In this document: positions 50,609 to 59,970 of the stretch, in pieces
Layout of the letters: each line of letters starts with the position of its first letter
Position numbering within the stretch: position 1 is the first letter of the stretch
NCBI GenBank assembly: GCA_017473605.1
Contig: JAFUKM010000006.1
Coordinates: 111,801-175,800, forward strand
Source: Clostridia bacterium
Lineage (GTDB): Bacteria > Bacillota > Clostridia > Christensenellales > Borkfalkiaceae
Direction: 5' to 3'
Length of the DNA stretch: 64,000 nt
The notes under the pieces: model-generated
Databases searched by the model: none
Seen by the model: the letters and a program-made list of their open reading frames with translations, nothing else
Told to the model about the DNA's origin: nothing
Position numbers and translations under genes: made by a program

Positions 50609-52180
50609 TTATTTGATAAGGCTCTTACCCGTCATTTCTTGGGGGTTAGGAAGTTTCATCATATCGAGAAGCGTAGGCGCAAGGTCTGCAAGTACGCCGT
50701 CTTGATGAAGCTGAACGTTTTTGTATTCTTCGGAAACGAGAATTACGGGAACGGGGAAGGTGGTGTGCTGTGTGAACGGAGAAACGCCGTCGCTCGCCAC
50801 CATTTGGTCGGCGTTGCCGTGGTCTGCCGTAACCAGCGCGCTGCCGCCCATCGACAGGATTTTATCCGTTACCTTTTTCACACACTCGTCTACCGTATGC
50901 ACTGCTTTTACAGCCGCTTCCATTACGCCCGTATGACCGACCATGTCGCAGTTCGCAAAGTTCAAAATAACGACGTCGTAAACGCCTTTATCAAGTTCTT
51001 CGAGTACCTTATCCGTTACGGGATAGGCGCTCATCTCCGGTTGCAAGTCATACGTAGCTACTTTCGGGGAAGGAATAACAATACGCGTTTCGCCTTCGAC
51101 GGGCGCTTCCAATTTTGCGTTGAAGAAGAAGGTTACGTGCGCGTACTTTTCCGTTTCCGCGATATGGAGCTGTTTCAAACCGAGCGAAGAAATATATTGC
51201 GGCAACGTGTTGTTGATTTCGTCGGGCGGGAAAGCCACGCCTACGTTTTCAAACGAAGAATCATACACCGCAAACCCTACGTAGCAGGGGGCAAGGAAAC
51301 CCGTTTTTCTTTCAAAGCCGAGCGTTGCGCCCGTCTTTGCGTCGGTAAAGGGGAACTTTTCTTGCGAGAACATACGGGAGATTTGTCTTGCTCTGTCGGG
51401 ACGGAAGTTGAAGCAAATAATGCTATCGCCCTTTTCAATCAACGCAACCGGCTTACCGTTTTCCGTTAAATTGGTGGGCAGGATAAATTCGTCGGTTACG
51501 CCGCTACCGTAAGACGCGTTCGCCGCTTCTTCCGCGCTGCCTTCAAACTGTACGCCCGTGCCGAGCGTGAGCATATCGTACGCTTTTTCTTCTCTATCCC
51601 AGTTATTATCTCTGTCCATTGCGTAATATCTGCCGGCAACGGAAGCGATTTTACCGAACGAGAGTTCGTCCATTTTATCCTGCAAATCTTTCAAAAAGCC
51701 TGCGCCCGAAGTGGGGGCGACGTCGCGCCCGTCCGTAAACGCGTGCACGTAAACGTTGTCCAAACCTTCCTTTTTCGCCATTTCGATAAGGGCGTATAAA
51801 TGTTCGGTATGGCTATGCACGCCGCCCGTGGAAACAAGCCCGAACAAGTGCAATTTTTTACCGTTGTCTTTCGCCGCGCGCATTGCTTTCAACAGTTCTT
51901 CGTTTTTAAAGAATTCGCCGTTACGGATATCCTTTGTGATTTTCGTCAAATCTTGATAAACGATTCTGCCTGCGCCGATGTTGAGATGTCCTACTTCGCT
52001 ATTGCCCATTTGCCCGTCGGGAAGACCTACGGACATACCGCTTGCGCCAAGCTGGGCGCTGTGGTATTTCTTTTGTAATTCGTTGACGTATTTGCTGCCG
52101 TCCGCAAAAATGGCGTTGCCGTTTTTGTCGGGGTTAATGCCGTAACCGTCCATAATGATGATTGCATAGGGAATCTTCAT
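50609..52180 (-). CDS. gpmI: 2,3-bisphosphoglycerate-independent phosphoglycerate mutase
   Basis: 523 residues. IMDGYGIN gives the first metal ligand; GNSEVGHLNIGAGR contains the catalytic Ser; the C-terminal metal-binding set is in NFANCDMVGHTG and VTADHGNADQM. Converts 3- to 2-phosphoglycerate in glycolysis using two Mn ions. Third gene of the pgk-tpiA-gpmI group; eno and gap are not in the window. AGGAGATACAAAA precedes the start. Confidence 0.96.
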   Translation of the reverse strand: MKIPYAIIIMDGYGINPDKNGNAIFADGSKYVNELQKKYHSAQLGASGMSVGLPDGQMGNSEVGHLNIGAGRIVYQDLTKITKDIRNGEFFKNEELLKAMRAAKDNGKKLHLFGLVSTGGVHSHTEHLYALIEMAKKEGLDNVYVHAFTDGRDVAPTSGAGFLKDLQDKMDELSFGKIASVAGRYYAMDRDNNWDREEKAYDMLTLGTGVQFEGSAEEAANASYGSGVTDEFILPTNLTENGKPVALIEKGDSIICFNFRPDRARQISRMFSQEKFPFTDAKTGATLGFERKTGFLAPCYVGFAVYDSSFENVGVAFPPDEINNTLPQYISSLGLKQLHIAETEKYAHVTFFFNAKLEAPVEGETRIVIPSPKVATYDLQPEMSAYPVTDKVLEELDKGVYDVVILNFANCDMVGHTGVMEAAVKAVHTVDECVKKVTDKILSMGGSALVTADHGNADQMVASDGVSPFTQHTTFPVPVILVSEEYKNVQLHQDGVLADLAPTLLDMMKLPNPQEMTGKSLIK

Positions 52181-52208
52181 TTTTTGTATCTCCTAAAATT
52201 CAAAATGG

Positions 52209-52245
52209 TGGGGGCAGGTGCGCGTTTGGCGTAAACCTGTCCCCA
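52209..52245 (-). other. Intercistronic hairpin between tpiA and gpmI
   Basis: 11-bp stem with one G-U pair (52209-52219 with 52235-52245) plus an inner 4-bp pairing (GTTT/AAAC); no T-run on the minus strand. Comparable with the hairpins inside the carbohydrate locus. Confidence 0.6.
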
Positions 52246-52270
52246 TTAAATTGTGTTTATTTATAAGTTA

Positions 52271-53017
52271 TTATTTGTCGAAATTTACGATAGCCGCGAA
52301 ATCGGGCGCTTTCAAGGACGCGCCGCCGATAAGACCGCCGTCGATTTCTTCCATAGCCATAAGTTCTTTGCAGTTGCCTGCGTTCATACTGCCGCCGTAT
52401 TGGATACGGAGTTTCGCCGCGCAGTTGGGGCAGAACATTTCGCCAATCGTCTTACGGATAAAACCAATCGTTTCGTTTGCTTGCTCCGCGGTAGCCGTTT
52501 TGCCCGTGCCGATAGCCCAAACGGGTTCGTAAGCGATAACGATTTTCGTGATGTCTTCAATGTTTTTAAGACCTTCGTGGATTTGCGTGGCAAGCACTTC
52601 TTCCGTCTTGCCCGTTTCTCTTTCTTCGAGCGATTCGCCGATGCAAACGATGGGGGTAAGACCCGCGTTAAGCGCAGTAAGCGTACGCTTGTTTACCGTT
52701 TCGTCCGTTTCCGCGAAGTATTGTCTTCTTTCGCTGTGTCCGATAATAACGTATTCAACGCCGTATTCGAGAAGCATTGCCGCGGAGATTTCGCCCGTGT
52801 AAGCGCCTTTTTCGGCGAAGTGTACGTTTTCTGCGCCGAGCTTGATGTTCGTGCCTTTTAAAGCTTCGCTAACGGCGGGGATATCGATAGCGGGAACGCA
52901 TACGACGACGTCGCAGTTCGCTTCCGTAACAAGGGGAGCGATAGCTTTAACGAGCGCTACGCCTTGGGAAGCGGTGTTGTTCATTTTCCAGTTACCTGCA
53001 ATAATAGGTTTTCTCAT
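52271..53017 (-). CDS. tpiA: Triosephosphate isomerase
   Basis: 248 residues; ATG 53017 is preceded by AAGGAGTAATAAA. AGNWKMN (catalytic Asn/Lys), GHSERR (catalytic His) and IAYEPVWAIGTGKTA (catalytic Glu) plus YGGSMN are intact. Interconverts dihydroxyacetone phosphate and glyceraldehyde-3-phosphate. Second in the operon behind pgk. Confidence 0.97.
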   Translation of the reverse strand: MRKPIIAGNWKMNNTASQGVALVKAIAPLVTEANCDVVVCVPAIDIPAVSEALKGTNIKLGAENVHFAEKGAYTGEISAAMLLEYGVEYVIIGHSERRQYFAETDETVNKRTLTALNAGLTPIVCIGESLEERETGKTEEVLATQIHEGLKNIEDITKIVIAYEPVWAIGTGKTATAEQANETIGFIRKTIGEMFCPNCAAKLRIQYGGSMNAGNCKELMAMEEIDGGLIGGASLKAPDFAAIVNFDK

Positions 53018-53062
53018 GATTTTATTACTCCTTAATGTAAATTTCAATATAATTACGCATTG

Positions 53063-53087
53063 CAAGGGCGAACGCCGTCCGCCCTTG
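53063..53087 (-). other. Intercistronic hairpin between pgk and tpiA
   Basis: 8-bp perfect stem CAAGGGCG/CGCCCTTG (53063-53070 with 53080-53087), 9-nt loop, no T-run in the direction of transcription. Confidence 0.6.
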
Positions 53088-53098
53088 TCAAAAATTTC

Positions 53099-54415
53099 TT
53101 ATTTATCGTTCAAGCAAGCGATACCGGGAAGAACTTTTCCTTCGAAAAGTTCAAGGGAAGCGCCGCCACCCGTGGAGATATGGCTCATCTTATCCGCAAA
53201 ACCGAGCACTTGTACAGCCGCCGCGGAGTCGCCGCCGCCGATAATCGTCGTAGCGTTGCCGTAAGCGTTGGCAAGAGATTGTGCAACCGCTTTCGTGCCT
53301 TCTGCCAAAATCGGGTTTTCAAATACGCCCATAGGACCGTTCCAGATAACCGATTTTGCGGTGGCAACAACGCTTGCGAAAAGCTTTTTCGTTTCAGGAC
53401 CGATATCAAGACCCATCATATCGTCGGGAATTGCATTGGACGGAACAACCGTCGTTTCGATAGGCGCGTCGATGGGGTTGGGGAACGCCTTTGCCGCAAC
53501 CGTATCTACGGGAAGAAGAATTTGCTTGCCAAGCGCCTTTGCTTTTTCAAGCATTTCGCTGCAATACGCAATCTTTTCGTCGTCTACAAGGGAAGTACCG
53601 ATTTTACCGCCTTGCGCTTTGATGAACGTATACGCCATACCGCCGCCGATAACGAGCGTATCGCATTTTTCCAAAAGGTTGGAAATAACGTTGAGCTTGT
53701 CCGCCACTTTTGCGCCGCCGAGAATAGCAACGAAGGGATGAGCGGGGTTTTCAAGCGTATCCGCCATCACGGAAAGTTCCTTTTCGATAAGGAAACCGCA
53801 AGCCGCCGTCTTAACCAAGCCTTCTTCTACAATACCGGCGGTAGAAGCGTGGGAGCGGTGCGCCGTACCGAACGCGTCGTTGACGTATACTTCGCAATAA
53901 GATGCGAGCGCTTGCATAAATTCGGGGAATTTCTTTTCTTCACCCTTATGGAAACGCAAGTTTTCCAAAAGTACGCAGCAGCCTTCCTTGCAAGCGGCAA
54001 CTTTTGCTTTCGCGTCGTCGCCGATAACGTCGGAAGCGAACGTGACTTTGTTGTCGAGCAATTCGTTAAGTCTTGCCGCAACGGGAGCAAGCGTGAGCTT
54101 TTTCACGTCTTTCTTCGCTTTTTCCAAAGCTTCCGCGGTAGCTGCGGCTTGTTCGTTTTCGGGAAGAGCGGCAATCTTCGCTTTTTCCTTCTTATTGAGT
54201 TCGAGTTTTTCGTCGAAAACGTTGTGGGGTTTGCCCATATGCGAGCAAAGCACTACTTTTGCGCCCTGTTCCATAAGATACTTAATGGTGGGCAATGCGC
54301 CGATGATACGGTTTTCGTCGGTAATAACGCCGTCTTTCATAGGTACGTTGAAGTCGCATCTGACAAGGACTTTTTTGCCCTTAACGTCAATGTCTTTTAC
54401 GGTTTTCTTGTTCAT
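53099..54415 (-). CDS. pgk: Phosphoglycerate kinase
   Basis: 438 residues against ~395 for most bacterial enzymes. [47 protein letters not shown] and GGGDSAAAV are intact. The extra length is a ~40-residue Lys/Glu/Ala-rich insertion at ~66-106, between SHMGKP and [10 protein letters not shown], on the substrate-binding N-domain. It transfers phosphate from 1,3-bisphosphoglycerate to ADP. First gene of the glycolytic operon; AAGGAGAATTTG precedes the start. Confidence 0.96.
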   Translation of the reverse strand: MNKKTVKDIDVKGKKVLVRCDFNVPMKDGVITDENRIIGALPTIKYLMEQGAKVVLCSHMGKPHNVFDEKLELNKKEKAKIAALPENEQAAATAEALEKAKKDVKKLTLAPVAARLNELLDNKVTFASDVIGDDAKAKVAACKEGCCVLLENLRFHKGEEKKFPEFMQALASYCEVYVNDAFGTAHRSHASTAGIVEEGLVKTAACGFLIEKELSVMADTLENPAHPFVAILGGAKVADKLNVISNLLEKCDTLVIGGGMAYTFIKAQGGKIGTSLVDDEKIAYCSEMLEKAKALGKQILLPVDTVAAKAFPNPIDAPIETTVVPSNAIPDDMMGLDIGPETKKLFASVVATAKSVIWNGPMGVFENPILAEGTKAVAQSLANAYGNATTIIGGGDSAAAVQVLGFADKMSHISTGGGASLELFEGKVLPGIACLNDK

Positions 54416-54457
54416 TGAAACAAATTCTCCTTAACCTTTAATTTTTCGTACGTATAT

Positions 54458-54486
54458 ATAATACCCGTTTTTTTTGCTTTTGTCAA
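54458..54486 (-). promoter_or_regulatory. Promoter of pgk-tpiA-gpmI
   Basis: Minus strand TTGACA (54481-54486), 17-bp spacer, TATTAT (54458-54463). Confidence 0.82.
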
Positions 54487-54557
54487 CTTTTTACAAAACA
54501 AACGGAAAAAATATTCTATATTTTGCAGGGAAATTTTCTCAAAAAAAGCCCGAACCG

Positions 54558-54586
54558 TTGACGAAAAAAAAGAAATGTGTTATAAT
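54558..54586 (+). promoter_or_regulatory. Promoter of thyA-folA
   Basis: TTGACG (54558-54563), 17-bp A-rich spacer, TATAAT (54581-54586). Confidence 0.82.
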
Positions 54587-54618
54587 AAAAACCGAAAAAT
54601 CACCAAAGGCGGTGCGCT

Positions 54619-55449
54619 ATGAGCAGAGCAGACGAAATTTTTGTGCAAAATATGACGGATATTATGGAAAACGGGTATTGGGATACGGAACTCGACGTTC
54701 GTCCCCGCTGGGAAGACGGCGTAAAGGCGCATACCGTTAAAAAATTCGGTATCGTCAACCGCTATAACTTGCAGGAAGAATTCCCGATTCTTACGATTCG
54801 CCGTACGGCGTTCAAATCGTGCGTGGACGAGCTTTTGTGGATTTGGCAAAAAAAGAGCAATAATATTCACGATTTAAACTCGCATATCTGGGACAGCTGG
54901 GCGGATGAAAACGGGTCTATCGGCAAGGCGTACGGCTATCAGCTCGGCGTAAAACATAAGTACAAAGAAGGGGAATTCGACCAGGTGGACAGGGTGCTGT
55001 TCGATTTGAAAAACAATCCCGCAAGCCGTCGTATTATGACGAATATTTATAACTTCCAAGACTTGCACGAAATGGGCTTATACCCCTGCGCGTACTCCAT
55101 GACCTTCAACGTATCGGGGGATACGCTCAACGGGATACTCAATCAACGCTCCAACGATATGCTCACGGCGAATAACTGGAACGTGGTGCAATACGCAATA
55201 TTGATGCACATGATGGCGCAGGTTTCCGGTTTGAAAGTGGGCGAGCTTGTGCACGTAATTGCGGACGCGCATATCTACGATAGACATATTCCGCTCGTGA
55301 AAGAAGTGCTGGCAAATCCCCAACATAAAGCGCCCAAATTGATTGTCGATACTTCCGTTACGAATTTCTACGATTTCACGGTGGACAGTTTCAAGCTTGT
55401 GGATTACGAGTACGAAAAATTCGATAAGAAAATCCCGGTGGCGATATAA
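54619..55449 (+). CDS. thyA: Thymidylate synthase
   Basis: 276 residues. Folate/dUMP-site segments are recognisable: FPILTIRRTAFKS, ELLWIWQKKSNNIHDL, the active-site Cys in LYPCAYSMTFNV, RSNDMLTANNWN, and HIYDRHI. The residue after the catalytic Cys is Ala where most enzymes have His, and NNWN replaces GxxFN. These mark the divergent subgroup found in some Firmicutes and do not suggest loss of function. It methylates dUMP using methylenetetrahydrofolate and yields dihydrofolate, recycled by the folA product encoded ~700 bp downstream. Confidence 0.93.
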   Translation: MSRADEIFVQNMTDIMENGYWDTELDVRPRWEDGVKAHTVKKFGIVNRYNLQEEFPILTIRRTAFKSCVDELLWIWQKKSNNIHDLNSHIWDSWADENGSIGKAYGYQLGVKHKYKEGEFDQVDRVLFDLKNNPASRRIMTNIYNFQDLHEMGLYPCAYSMTFNVSGDTLNGILNQRSNDMLTANNWNVVQYAILMHMMAQVSGLKVGELVHVIADAHIYDRHIPLVKEVLANPQHKAPKLIVDTSVTNFYDFTVDSFKLVDYEYEKFDKKIPVAI

Positions 55450-55462
55450 CAGTAGGACATGT

Positions 55463-56194
55463 ATGATAGCAAAGATTAAAACTAAAAATAACACGTTATA
55501 TGACACGACGGTGTTTGCGGTTCGTTCGGGGGGTACGTGGACAAAGACGTGTATTATCGGGTTTGACGAAGATGAAAAAAAATTGCAATTCATCAATGTC
55601 TATCCCAAAGGTAATACGTGCGTTTTTGTAGTAGATAACGAAGAAACGGGTTGGTTTTCGGGTAAAAAAATTCGTGGGGTGGATTGGATTGTAAAAGACA
55701 AAACGTTACTGAAAAAGATAAAGAAAGGAAAACCTATTCCCGAAGAAATTATGGAAAGATGTCGCGCAATGCAACGTGCTATCCCTATTACTTCCGCTGA
55801 TTGGACGGAAGTGACGGAAGAAAAGTCGGCGGAAGCCTTAATGTCGGTAGCGAGAAGTTTTCACGACGGTTGGGTGGAGGAAATTGTAGATGACGGTTTC
55901 GAAACGGAAGTTGTTTTAAGAGTGTGGGGCGGATTTATTCGTTTCAAACTGACAAATGCAACGCTTTCAAATAAATTCGTTGTCGGGTATGGGCAATGTA
56001 CGGGAGAGTATATTGATTTAATCTACGATTCGTCGGTGTTTTGTGAGAACGGAAGAATTTATTGGACAAATGATGAGCAAGTAAAAAGTGCGAAAGATAT
56101 TGTCGAGGAAACGGTTTGGTTTTCTTGTGAAAAAATGCTTTGGAAATTGGAGATAACAAATAAAAATGATAATAGCAATCGTACACGCCGATAA
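55463..56194 (+). CDS. Hypothetical protein between thyA and folA
   Basis: 243 residues from ATG 55463, 13 bp after thyA. No signal peptide or membrane helix. It begins MIAKIKTKNNTLYDTTVFAV; the first ~90 residues look beta-rich, followed by a helical segment (~95-135) and a second beta-rich half with VVLRVWGGFIRFKL. The 3' third is visibly more AT-rich than its neighbours, and its end overlaps folA by 29 bp. I recognise no family. The position inside a thymidylate/folate operon may be accidental insertion or a link to nucleotide metabolism; nothing in the sequence decides. Confidence 0.6.
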   Translation: MIAKIKTKNNTLYDTTVFAVRSGGTWTKTCIIGFDEDEKKLQFINVYPKGNTCVFVVDNEETGWFSGKKIRGVDWIVKDKTLLKKIKKGKPIPEEIMERCRAMQRAIPITSADWTEVTEEKSAEALMSVARSFHDGWVEEIVDDGFETEVVLRVWGGFIRFKLTNATLSNKFVVGYGQCTGEYIDLIYDSSVFCENGRIYWTNDEQVKSAKDIVEETVWFSCEKMLWKLEITNKNDNSNRTRR

Positions 56195-56669
56195 AAATTG
56201 GGGGATAGGGAAAGGAAACGATATGATGTTTTCTCTGCCCAAGGATATGAAATTTTTTCGTTCGACAACGTTGAATCATACCGTCGTTATGGGAGGAAAT
56301 ACCTTGCGTTCTTTCCCCGACGGTAAACCCTTGAAAAACAGGGTAAATATCGTGCTTTCAAGGGGGCAGGTACAAGGCGATTGCGTTTTTGTCCGTAGCT
56401 ATGACGAGCTGAAAGCCGAGATGAAAAAACGGGGCGAAACGGACGATATTTACGTGATAGGCGGCGGCGCGGTGTATAAAGAGCTGCTTCCGTATTGCGA
56501 CGAAGCGCTGGTAACCAAAGTGGATGCCGTGGGCGGTGCGGAAGTGTTTTTCCCCAATTTGGACGAACTCGATAATTTCGTTTGCGTAGACGAGAGCGAG
56601 CCGATAGAAGATAACGGATACACGATTCGCTTTACGAGATATAAAAATACGGCGGTAAAACCGCTTTAA
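56166..56669 (+). CDS. folA: Dihydrofolate reductase
   Basis: 167 residues. ADKNWGIGKGNDMMFSLPKDMKFFR is the substrate-site N-terminus with the acidic residue D32; VVMGGNTLRSFPDGKPLKNR and VIGGGAVYKELLPYCDEALVTKV are the NADPH-binding motifs. Reduces dihydrofolate made by ThyA. The start lies within the end of the preceding gene, which points to translational coupling. Confidence 0.95.
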   Translation: MIIAIVHADKNWGIGKGNDMMFSLPKDMKFFRSTTLNHTVVMGGNTLRSFPDGKPLKNRVNIVLSRGQVQGDCVFVRSYDELKAEMKKRGETDDIYVIGGGAVYKELLPYCDEALVTKVDAVGGAEVFFPNLDELDNFVCVDESEPIEDNGYTIRFTRYKNTAVKPL

Positions 56670-56672
56670 CGG

Positions 56673-56711
56673 TTATCCGCAAACCCGAAAAACGGGTTTG
56701 CGGATAATTTT
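56673..56711 (+). terminator. Rho-independent terminator of thyA-folA
   Basis: 15-bp perfect stem (56673-56687 with 56693-56707), A5 loop, then T4 and a second T-run. Confidence 0.9.
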
Positions 56712-56765
56712 CGGTCTTTTTCAAAAATATTTAGAAAATATTTTCACGCAAGCGGCGTATTTTCC

Positions 56766-56794
56766 TTGTCAATCGCGTGAAAAAGTATTAAAAT
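56766..56794 (+). promoter_or_regulatory. Promoter of typA
   Basis: TTGTCA (56766-56771), 17-bp spacer, TAAAAT (56789-56794). Confidence 0.65.
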
Positions 56795-56833
56795 AGTATG
56801 GTTGAAAAGTTTGCATGGAGAAAGGAGTTACCA

Positions 56834-58663
56834 ATGATTAGAAACGATTTGAGAAACGTGGCGATTATCGCGCACGTAGACCACGGCAAAACGACGCTTG
56901 TCAACGAAATGTTGGCGCAAGGGGGCGTATTCCGCGATAACCAGCAGGTGCAAGACAGGGTAATGGACTCGGGAGATTTGGAAAGAGAACGCGGCATTAC
57001 CATACTTGCAAAAAATACGTCCGCGCACTATAACGGCGTAAAAATCAATATTGTAGACACGCCGGGACACGCCGATTTCTCGGGTGAAGTGGAACGCGTT
57101 TTGAAGATGGTAAACGGCGCGCTTATTTTGGTGGACTCGGCGGAAGGGCCGTTGCCGCAAACCCGTTTCGTTATGCAAAAAGCGCTCTCTTTGGGGTTAA
57201 AGACGATTATTGTTATCAATAAAGTGGACCGTCCCGACGCGCGTATTGCGGAAGTCGTGGAAGAAATGCAGCTTTTGATGATGGAACTCGACGCGACGGA
57301 CGAACAGCTGGACAGCCCTATCGTATATTGTTGCGGCAGAGAGGGTACGGCTTCCCTTTCGCCCGATAAGCAAGAAGAAAATCTCAACCCCTTGTTCGAT
57401 ACTATTTTGGAAACGATTCCGCCTATGGAAGTGGATACGGAGGGGGCTGGACAACTGCTCGTTTCCTGTATCGACTATAACGAGTTCGTGGGGCGTATCG
57501 GTATCGGTAAAATCGAACGCGGCGTTATCCGCGCGAACGAGCCTGTTTCTATTTGCAATTATAACGACGATAAAGTACGTACCAACTGTAAAATCGCCAA
57601 CCTGTACCAAATCGAAGGATTGGAACGCGTTGCCGTACCGACGGCGCAAGCAGGGGATATCGTCGTATTTTCGGGTATTGACGGACTGAATATCGGGGAT
57701 ACGGTATGCGAGCCGACGAAGGTAGAACCCGTACAATTCGTAAAAATCGAAGACCCGACGGTGGAGATGACGTTCTCCGTCAACGACAGCCCGTTTGCGG
57801 GTAAAGAAGGAAAGTTCGTTACGTCCCGTCAACTTCGCGACAGACTGTATAAAGAGCTTTTGCGTGACGTTTCCTTGCGCGTTTCGGATACCGAATACGC
57901 AGACAGCTTCCGCGTTTGCGGACGTGGGGAAATGCACCTTTCCATCTTGATTGAAACGATGCGAAGAGAAGGGTATGAATTCCAAGTATCCACCCCCAAA
58001 GTATTGTATAAGGAAATCGACGGCGTTATCAACGAGCCTATCGAACGTTTCTTGGCGGACGTTCCCGAAGATATGACGGGACCCGTGTTTGCGGCGATGG
58101 GAAATAGAAAAGGTACGCTGCTGCAAATGACGGCTATCGGCAGCCGTATGCGCTTGGAATTTACCGTGCCTTCCCGCGGTTTGTTCGGGTATAAGAGCGA
58201 GTTTTTAACGGATACGAAGGGACAAGGTATTATGAACACGATATTCTACGCGTACGAGCCGTACAAAGGGGATTTACAGCGCAGAAATACCGGTTCGCTC
58301 GTGGCGTTCGAAACGGGAGAAGCGGTAACCTACGGTCTGTTTAACGCGCAAGGCAGGGGGAATTTGTTTATTACGCCCGGTACGCCCGTATACGCAGGTA
58401 TGGTCGTAGGGTATACCAATCTTGCGGATGATATCAACGTCAACGTTTGTAAGACGAAGCATTTGACGAATACCCGTTCGTCCAGTAGCGACGATGCTTT
58501 GACGCTGATTCCCGTGTCGAAAATGAGCTTGGAAGAGTGTTTGGAGTTTATCGCCGACGACGAGCTGTTGGAGGTAACGCCCAAGTCGCTTCGTATCAGA
58601 AAGCGTATTTTGGACGCGGAACTTCGCGCGAAGGCAAGACATAAGGAAAAAACAGGGAAATAA
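56834..58663 (+). CDS. typA: Ribosome-associated GTPase TypA/BipA
   Basis: 609 residues; ATG 56834 follows AAAGGAGTTACC. G1 AHVDHGKTTL, switch ERERGITI, DTPGHADF, NKVDRPDA; then domain II, the EF-G-like domain III with GRGEMHLSILIETMRREGYE, and the BipA-specific C-terminal domain (VGYTNLADDINVNVCKTKHLTNTRSSSSDDA). It binds 70S ribosomes and assists large-subunit assembly under stress or cold. Followed by a HAD phosphatase gene 13 bp downstream. Confidence 0.96.
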   Translation: MIRNDLRNVAIIAHVDHGKTTLVNEMLAQGGVFRDNQQVQDRVMDSGDLERERGITILAKNTSAHYNGVKINIVDTPGHADFSGEVERVLKMVNGALILVDSAEGPLPQTRFVMQKALSLGLKTIIVINKVDRPDARIAEVVEEMQLLMMELDATDEQLDSPIVYCCGREGTASLSPDKQEENLNPLFDTILETIPPMEVDTEGAGQLLVSCIDYNEFVGRIGIGKIERGVIRANEPVSICNYNDDKVRTNCKIANLYQIEGLERVAVPTAQAGDIVVFSGIDGLNIGDTVCEPTKVEPVQFVKIEDPTVEMTFSVNDSPFAGKEGKFVTSRQLRDRLYKELLRDVSLRVSDTEYADSFRVCGRGEMHLSILIETMRREGYEFQVSTPKVLYKEIDGVINEPIERFLADVPEDMTGPVFAAMGNRKGTLLQMTAIGSRMRLEFTVPSRGLFGYKSEFLTDTKGQGIMNTIFYAYEPYKGDLQRRNTGSLVAFETGEAVTYGLFNAQGRGNLFITPGTPVYAGMVVGYTNLADDINVNVCKTKHLTNTRSSSSDDALTLIPVSKMSLEECLEFIADDELLEVTPKSLRIRKRILDAELRAKARHKEKTGK

Positions 58664-58676
58664 AAAGGAACGGAAG

Positions 58677-59312
58677 ATGAAAGAAACATACATTTTCGAT
58701 TTTGACGGAACGCTCGTCGATTCGATGACGCCGGCGGTGAAAGTGCTGCTCGGGTATTTGGACGAACGGGGCGTGAAATATCCCGACGATATCATCAAAA
58801 CGATTATTCCGCTCGGTTATAGGGGGATTGCCGATTATTACGTAAGCGAATTCGGCTTGAAGGAGACGCCGAAAGAAGTATATGCGACCATCGTAGAACG
58901 TTTGGAAGGGGTATACGCCAACGACGTAATGCCCAAGCCCGAAGTAGAGAAAACGGTGGCGGAATTGAAGGCTCGCGGCGCGAGTTTGAGTATCTTAACG
59001 GCAAGTCCGCACGAGTTTTTAGACCCCTGCGTAAAGCGTTTGGGTTGGGAAAAGTATTTTGACAATCTTTGGTCGTCGGAAGATTTCAATATGAAAAAAT
59101 CCGAACCGTTTATCTTTATTGAAGCGGCGAAAAGATTAGGAAAACAACCGTGTGAGTGCTATATGGTGGACGACAACGTAAAAGCGTTATTCTCGGCAAA
59201 ACAAGCGGGTTTGAAAACGATAGCGGTGTACGATTCGTATTCAAAAGAGTACGAATCGGAAATGCGTTCGTTTGCCGATAAATACGTTGTGGTGTTCAAC
59301 GAGATTTTATAA
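58677..59312 (+). CDS. HAD-family phosphatase (phosphoglycolate-phosphatase-like)
   Basis: 211 residues. Motif I FDFDGTLVDS, motif II ILTASPHEF, motif III Lys in the DFNMKKSEP region and motif IV VDDNVKALF. A helical cap (~15-80) between motifs I and II places it with the Gph/beta-PGM branch. Substrate unknown; small sugar phosphates or 2-phosphoglycolate are usual. Co-transcribed with typA and ended by a terminator. Confidence 0.82.
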   Translation: MKETYIFDFDGTLVDSMTPAVKVLLGYLDERGVKYPDDIIKTIIPLGYRGIADYYVSEFGLKETPKEVYATIVERLEGVYANDVMPKPEVEKTVAELKARGASLSILTASPHEFLDPCVKRLGWEKYFDNLWSSEDFNMKKSEPFIFIEAAKRLGKQPCECYMVDDNVKALFSAKQAGLKTIAVYDSYSKEYESEMRSFADKYVVVFNEIL

Positions 59313-59321
59313 AGAAGAAAA

Positions 59322-59354
59322 GCGGCTTGCAAAAATGCGGGCTGTTTTTGTTTT
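59322..59354 (+). terminator. Terminator after the typA-HAD unit
   Basis: Ten-bp stem with several G-U pairs (59322-59331 with 59336-59345), AAAA loop, followed by TTTTTGTTTT. Confidence 0.68.
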
Positions 59355-59372
59355 GGAAAAATTGCGAAAAAC

Positions 59373-59410
59373 GCAACAAAAAACGGGTTTTCGTTGTTTA
59401 ATAAACGAAA
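59373..59410 (+). promoter_or_regulatory. Putative ECF-sigma promoter of the sigma/anti-sigma operon
   Basis: GCAACA (59373-59378), 17 bp, GTTTAA (59396-59401), in a conserved block TTGTTTAATAAACGAAA (59394-59410). The same two elements with identical spacing precede the lipoprotein gene at 61413. The AAC core is what ECF sigma factors often need at -35. Candidate autoregulated promoter. Confidence 0.6.
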
Positions 59411-59448
59411 CGCCAAAGAAAAATCGATGTAAAAATCGGAGGGTTGGA

Positions 59449-59970
59449 ATGAGTAAGGCGGAAATCAACGCGCTTCTTACCAAAACGGCGCGCGGCGATA
59501 ACGCTGCGTTTGAGAAGCTATATATAGTAACAAGGAAAGGTGTTTTTTCCTTTTTATATACCTATCTGCGTAACTACGCCGACGCGGAAGACGCAATGCA
59601 GACGGTGTACTTAAAGATTAAACGTGGAATCGCTTCCTACCAAGCGGGCACGAACGGGAGCGCGTGGATATTGCAGATTGCCAAAAACCATGCGTTGAAC
59701 GAATTGAAAAAACGTAGACAAGCACCCGTAACGGACGACACGGAATCGGTTGCAAAAGAGCCTGTGTATTCAATGGAAACGGGCGTTATGCAAACAATGA
59801 ACCGCGTGCTTTCGGAAGAAGAGCAACGCATCGTGACGTTGCACGTGCTGTGGGGATATAAACACCGAGAAATCGGGGCGTTGCTCGCTTGTCCGACGGG
59901 CACGGTTACTTCAAAATACAAACGGGCGATTGAAAAATTACGCAAAGCGTTAAAGGAGGAGGAAAGATGA
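59449..59970 (+). CDS. ECF-type RNA polymerase sigma factor
   Basis: 173 residues from ATG 59449 (CGGAGGGTTGGA upstream); the longer open frame from 59272 has no initiation signal. Region 2 (~15-85) includes YLRNYADAEDAMQTVYLKI, and region 4 (~115-170) ends with a helix-turn-helix WGYKHREIGALLACPTGTVTSKYKRAIEKLRK. There is no region 3 or 1.1, as in ECF factors. The downstream gene overlaps it by 4 bp (ATGA) and encodes the membrane anti-sigma protein. Probably directs transcription from the matching promoters at 59373 and 61353. Confidence 0.92.
   Translation: MSKAEINALLTKTARGDNAAFEKLYIVTRKGVFSFLYTYLRNYADAEDAMQTVYLKIKRGIASYQAGTNGSAWILQIAKNHALNELKKRRQAPVTDDTESVAKEPVYSMETGVMQTMNRVLSEEEQRIVTLHVLWGYKHREIGALLACPTGTVTSKYKRAIEKLRKALKEEER

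Noticed and set aside
53060-54418. Plus-strand frame of 452 codons opposite pgk
   Set aside because: pgk is unmistakable on the minus strand; the opposite frame has no initiation signal and a composition typical of a shadow.
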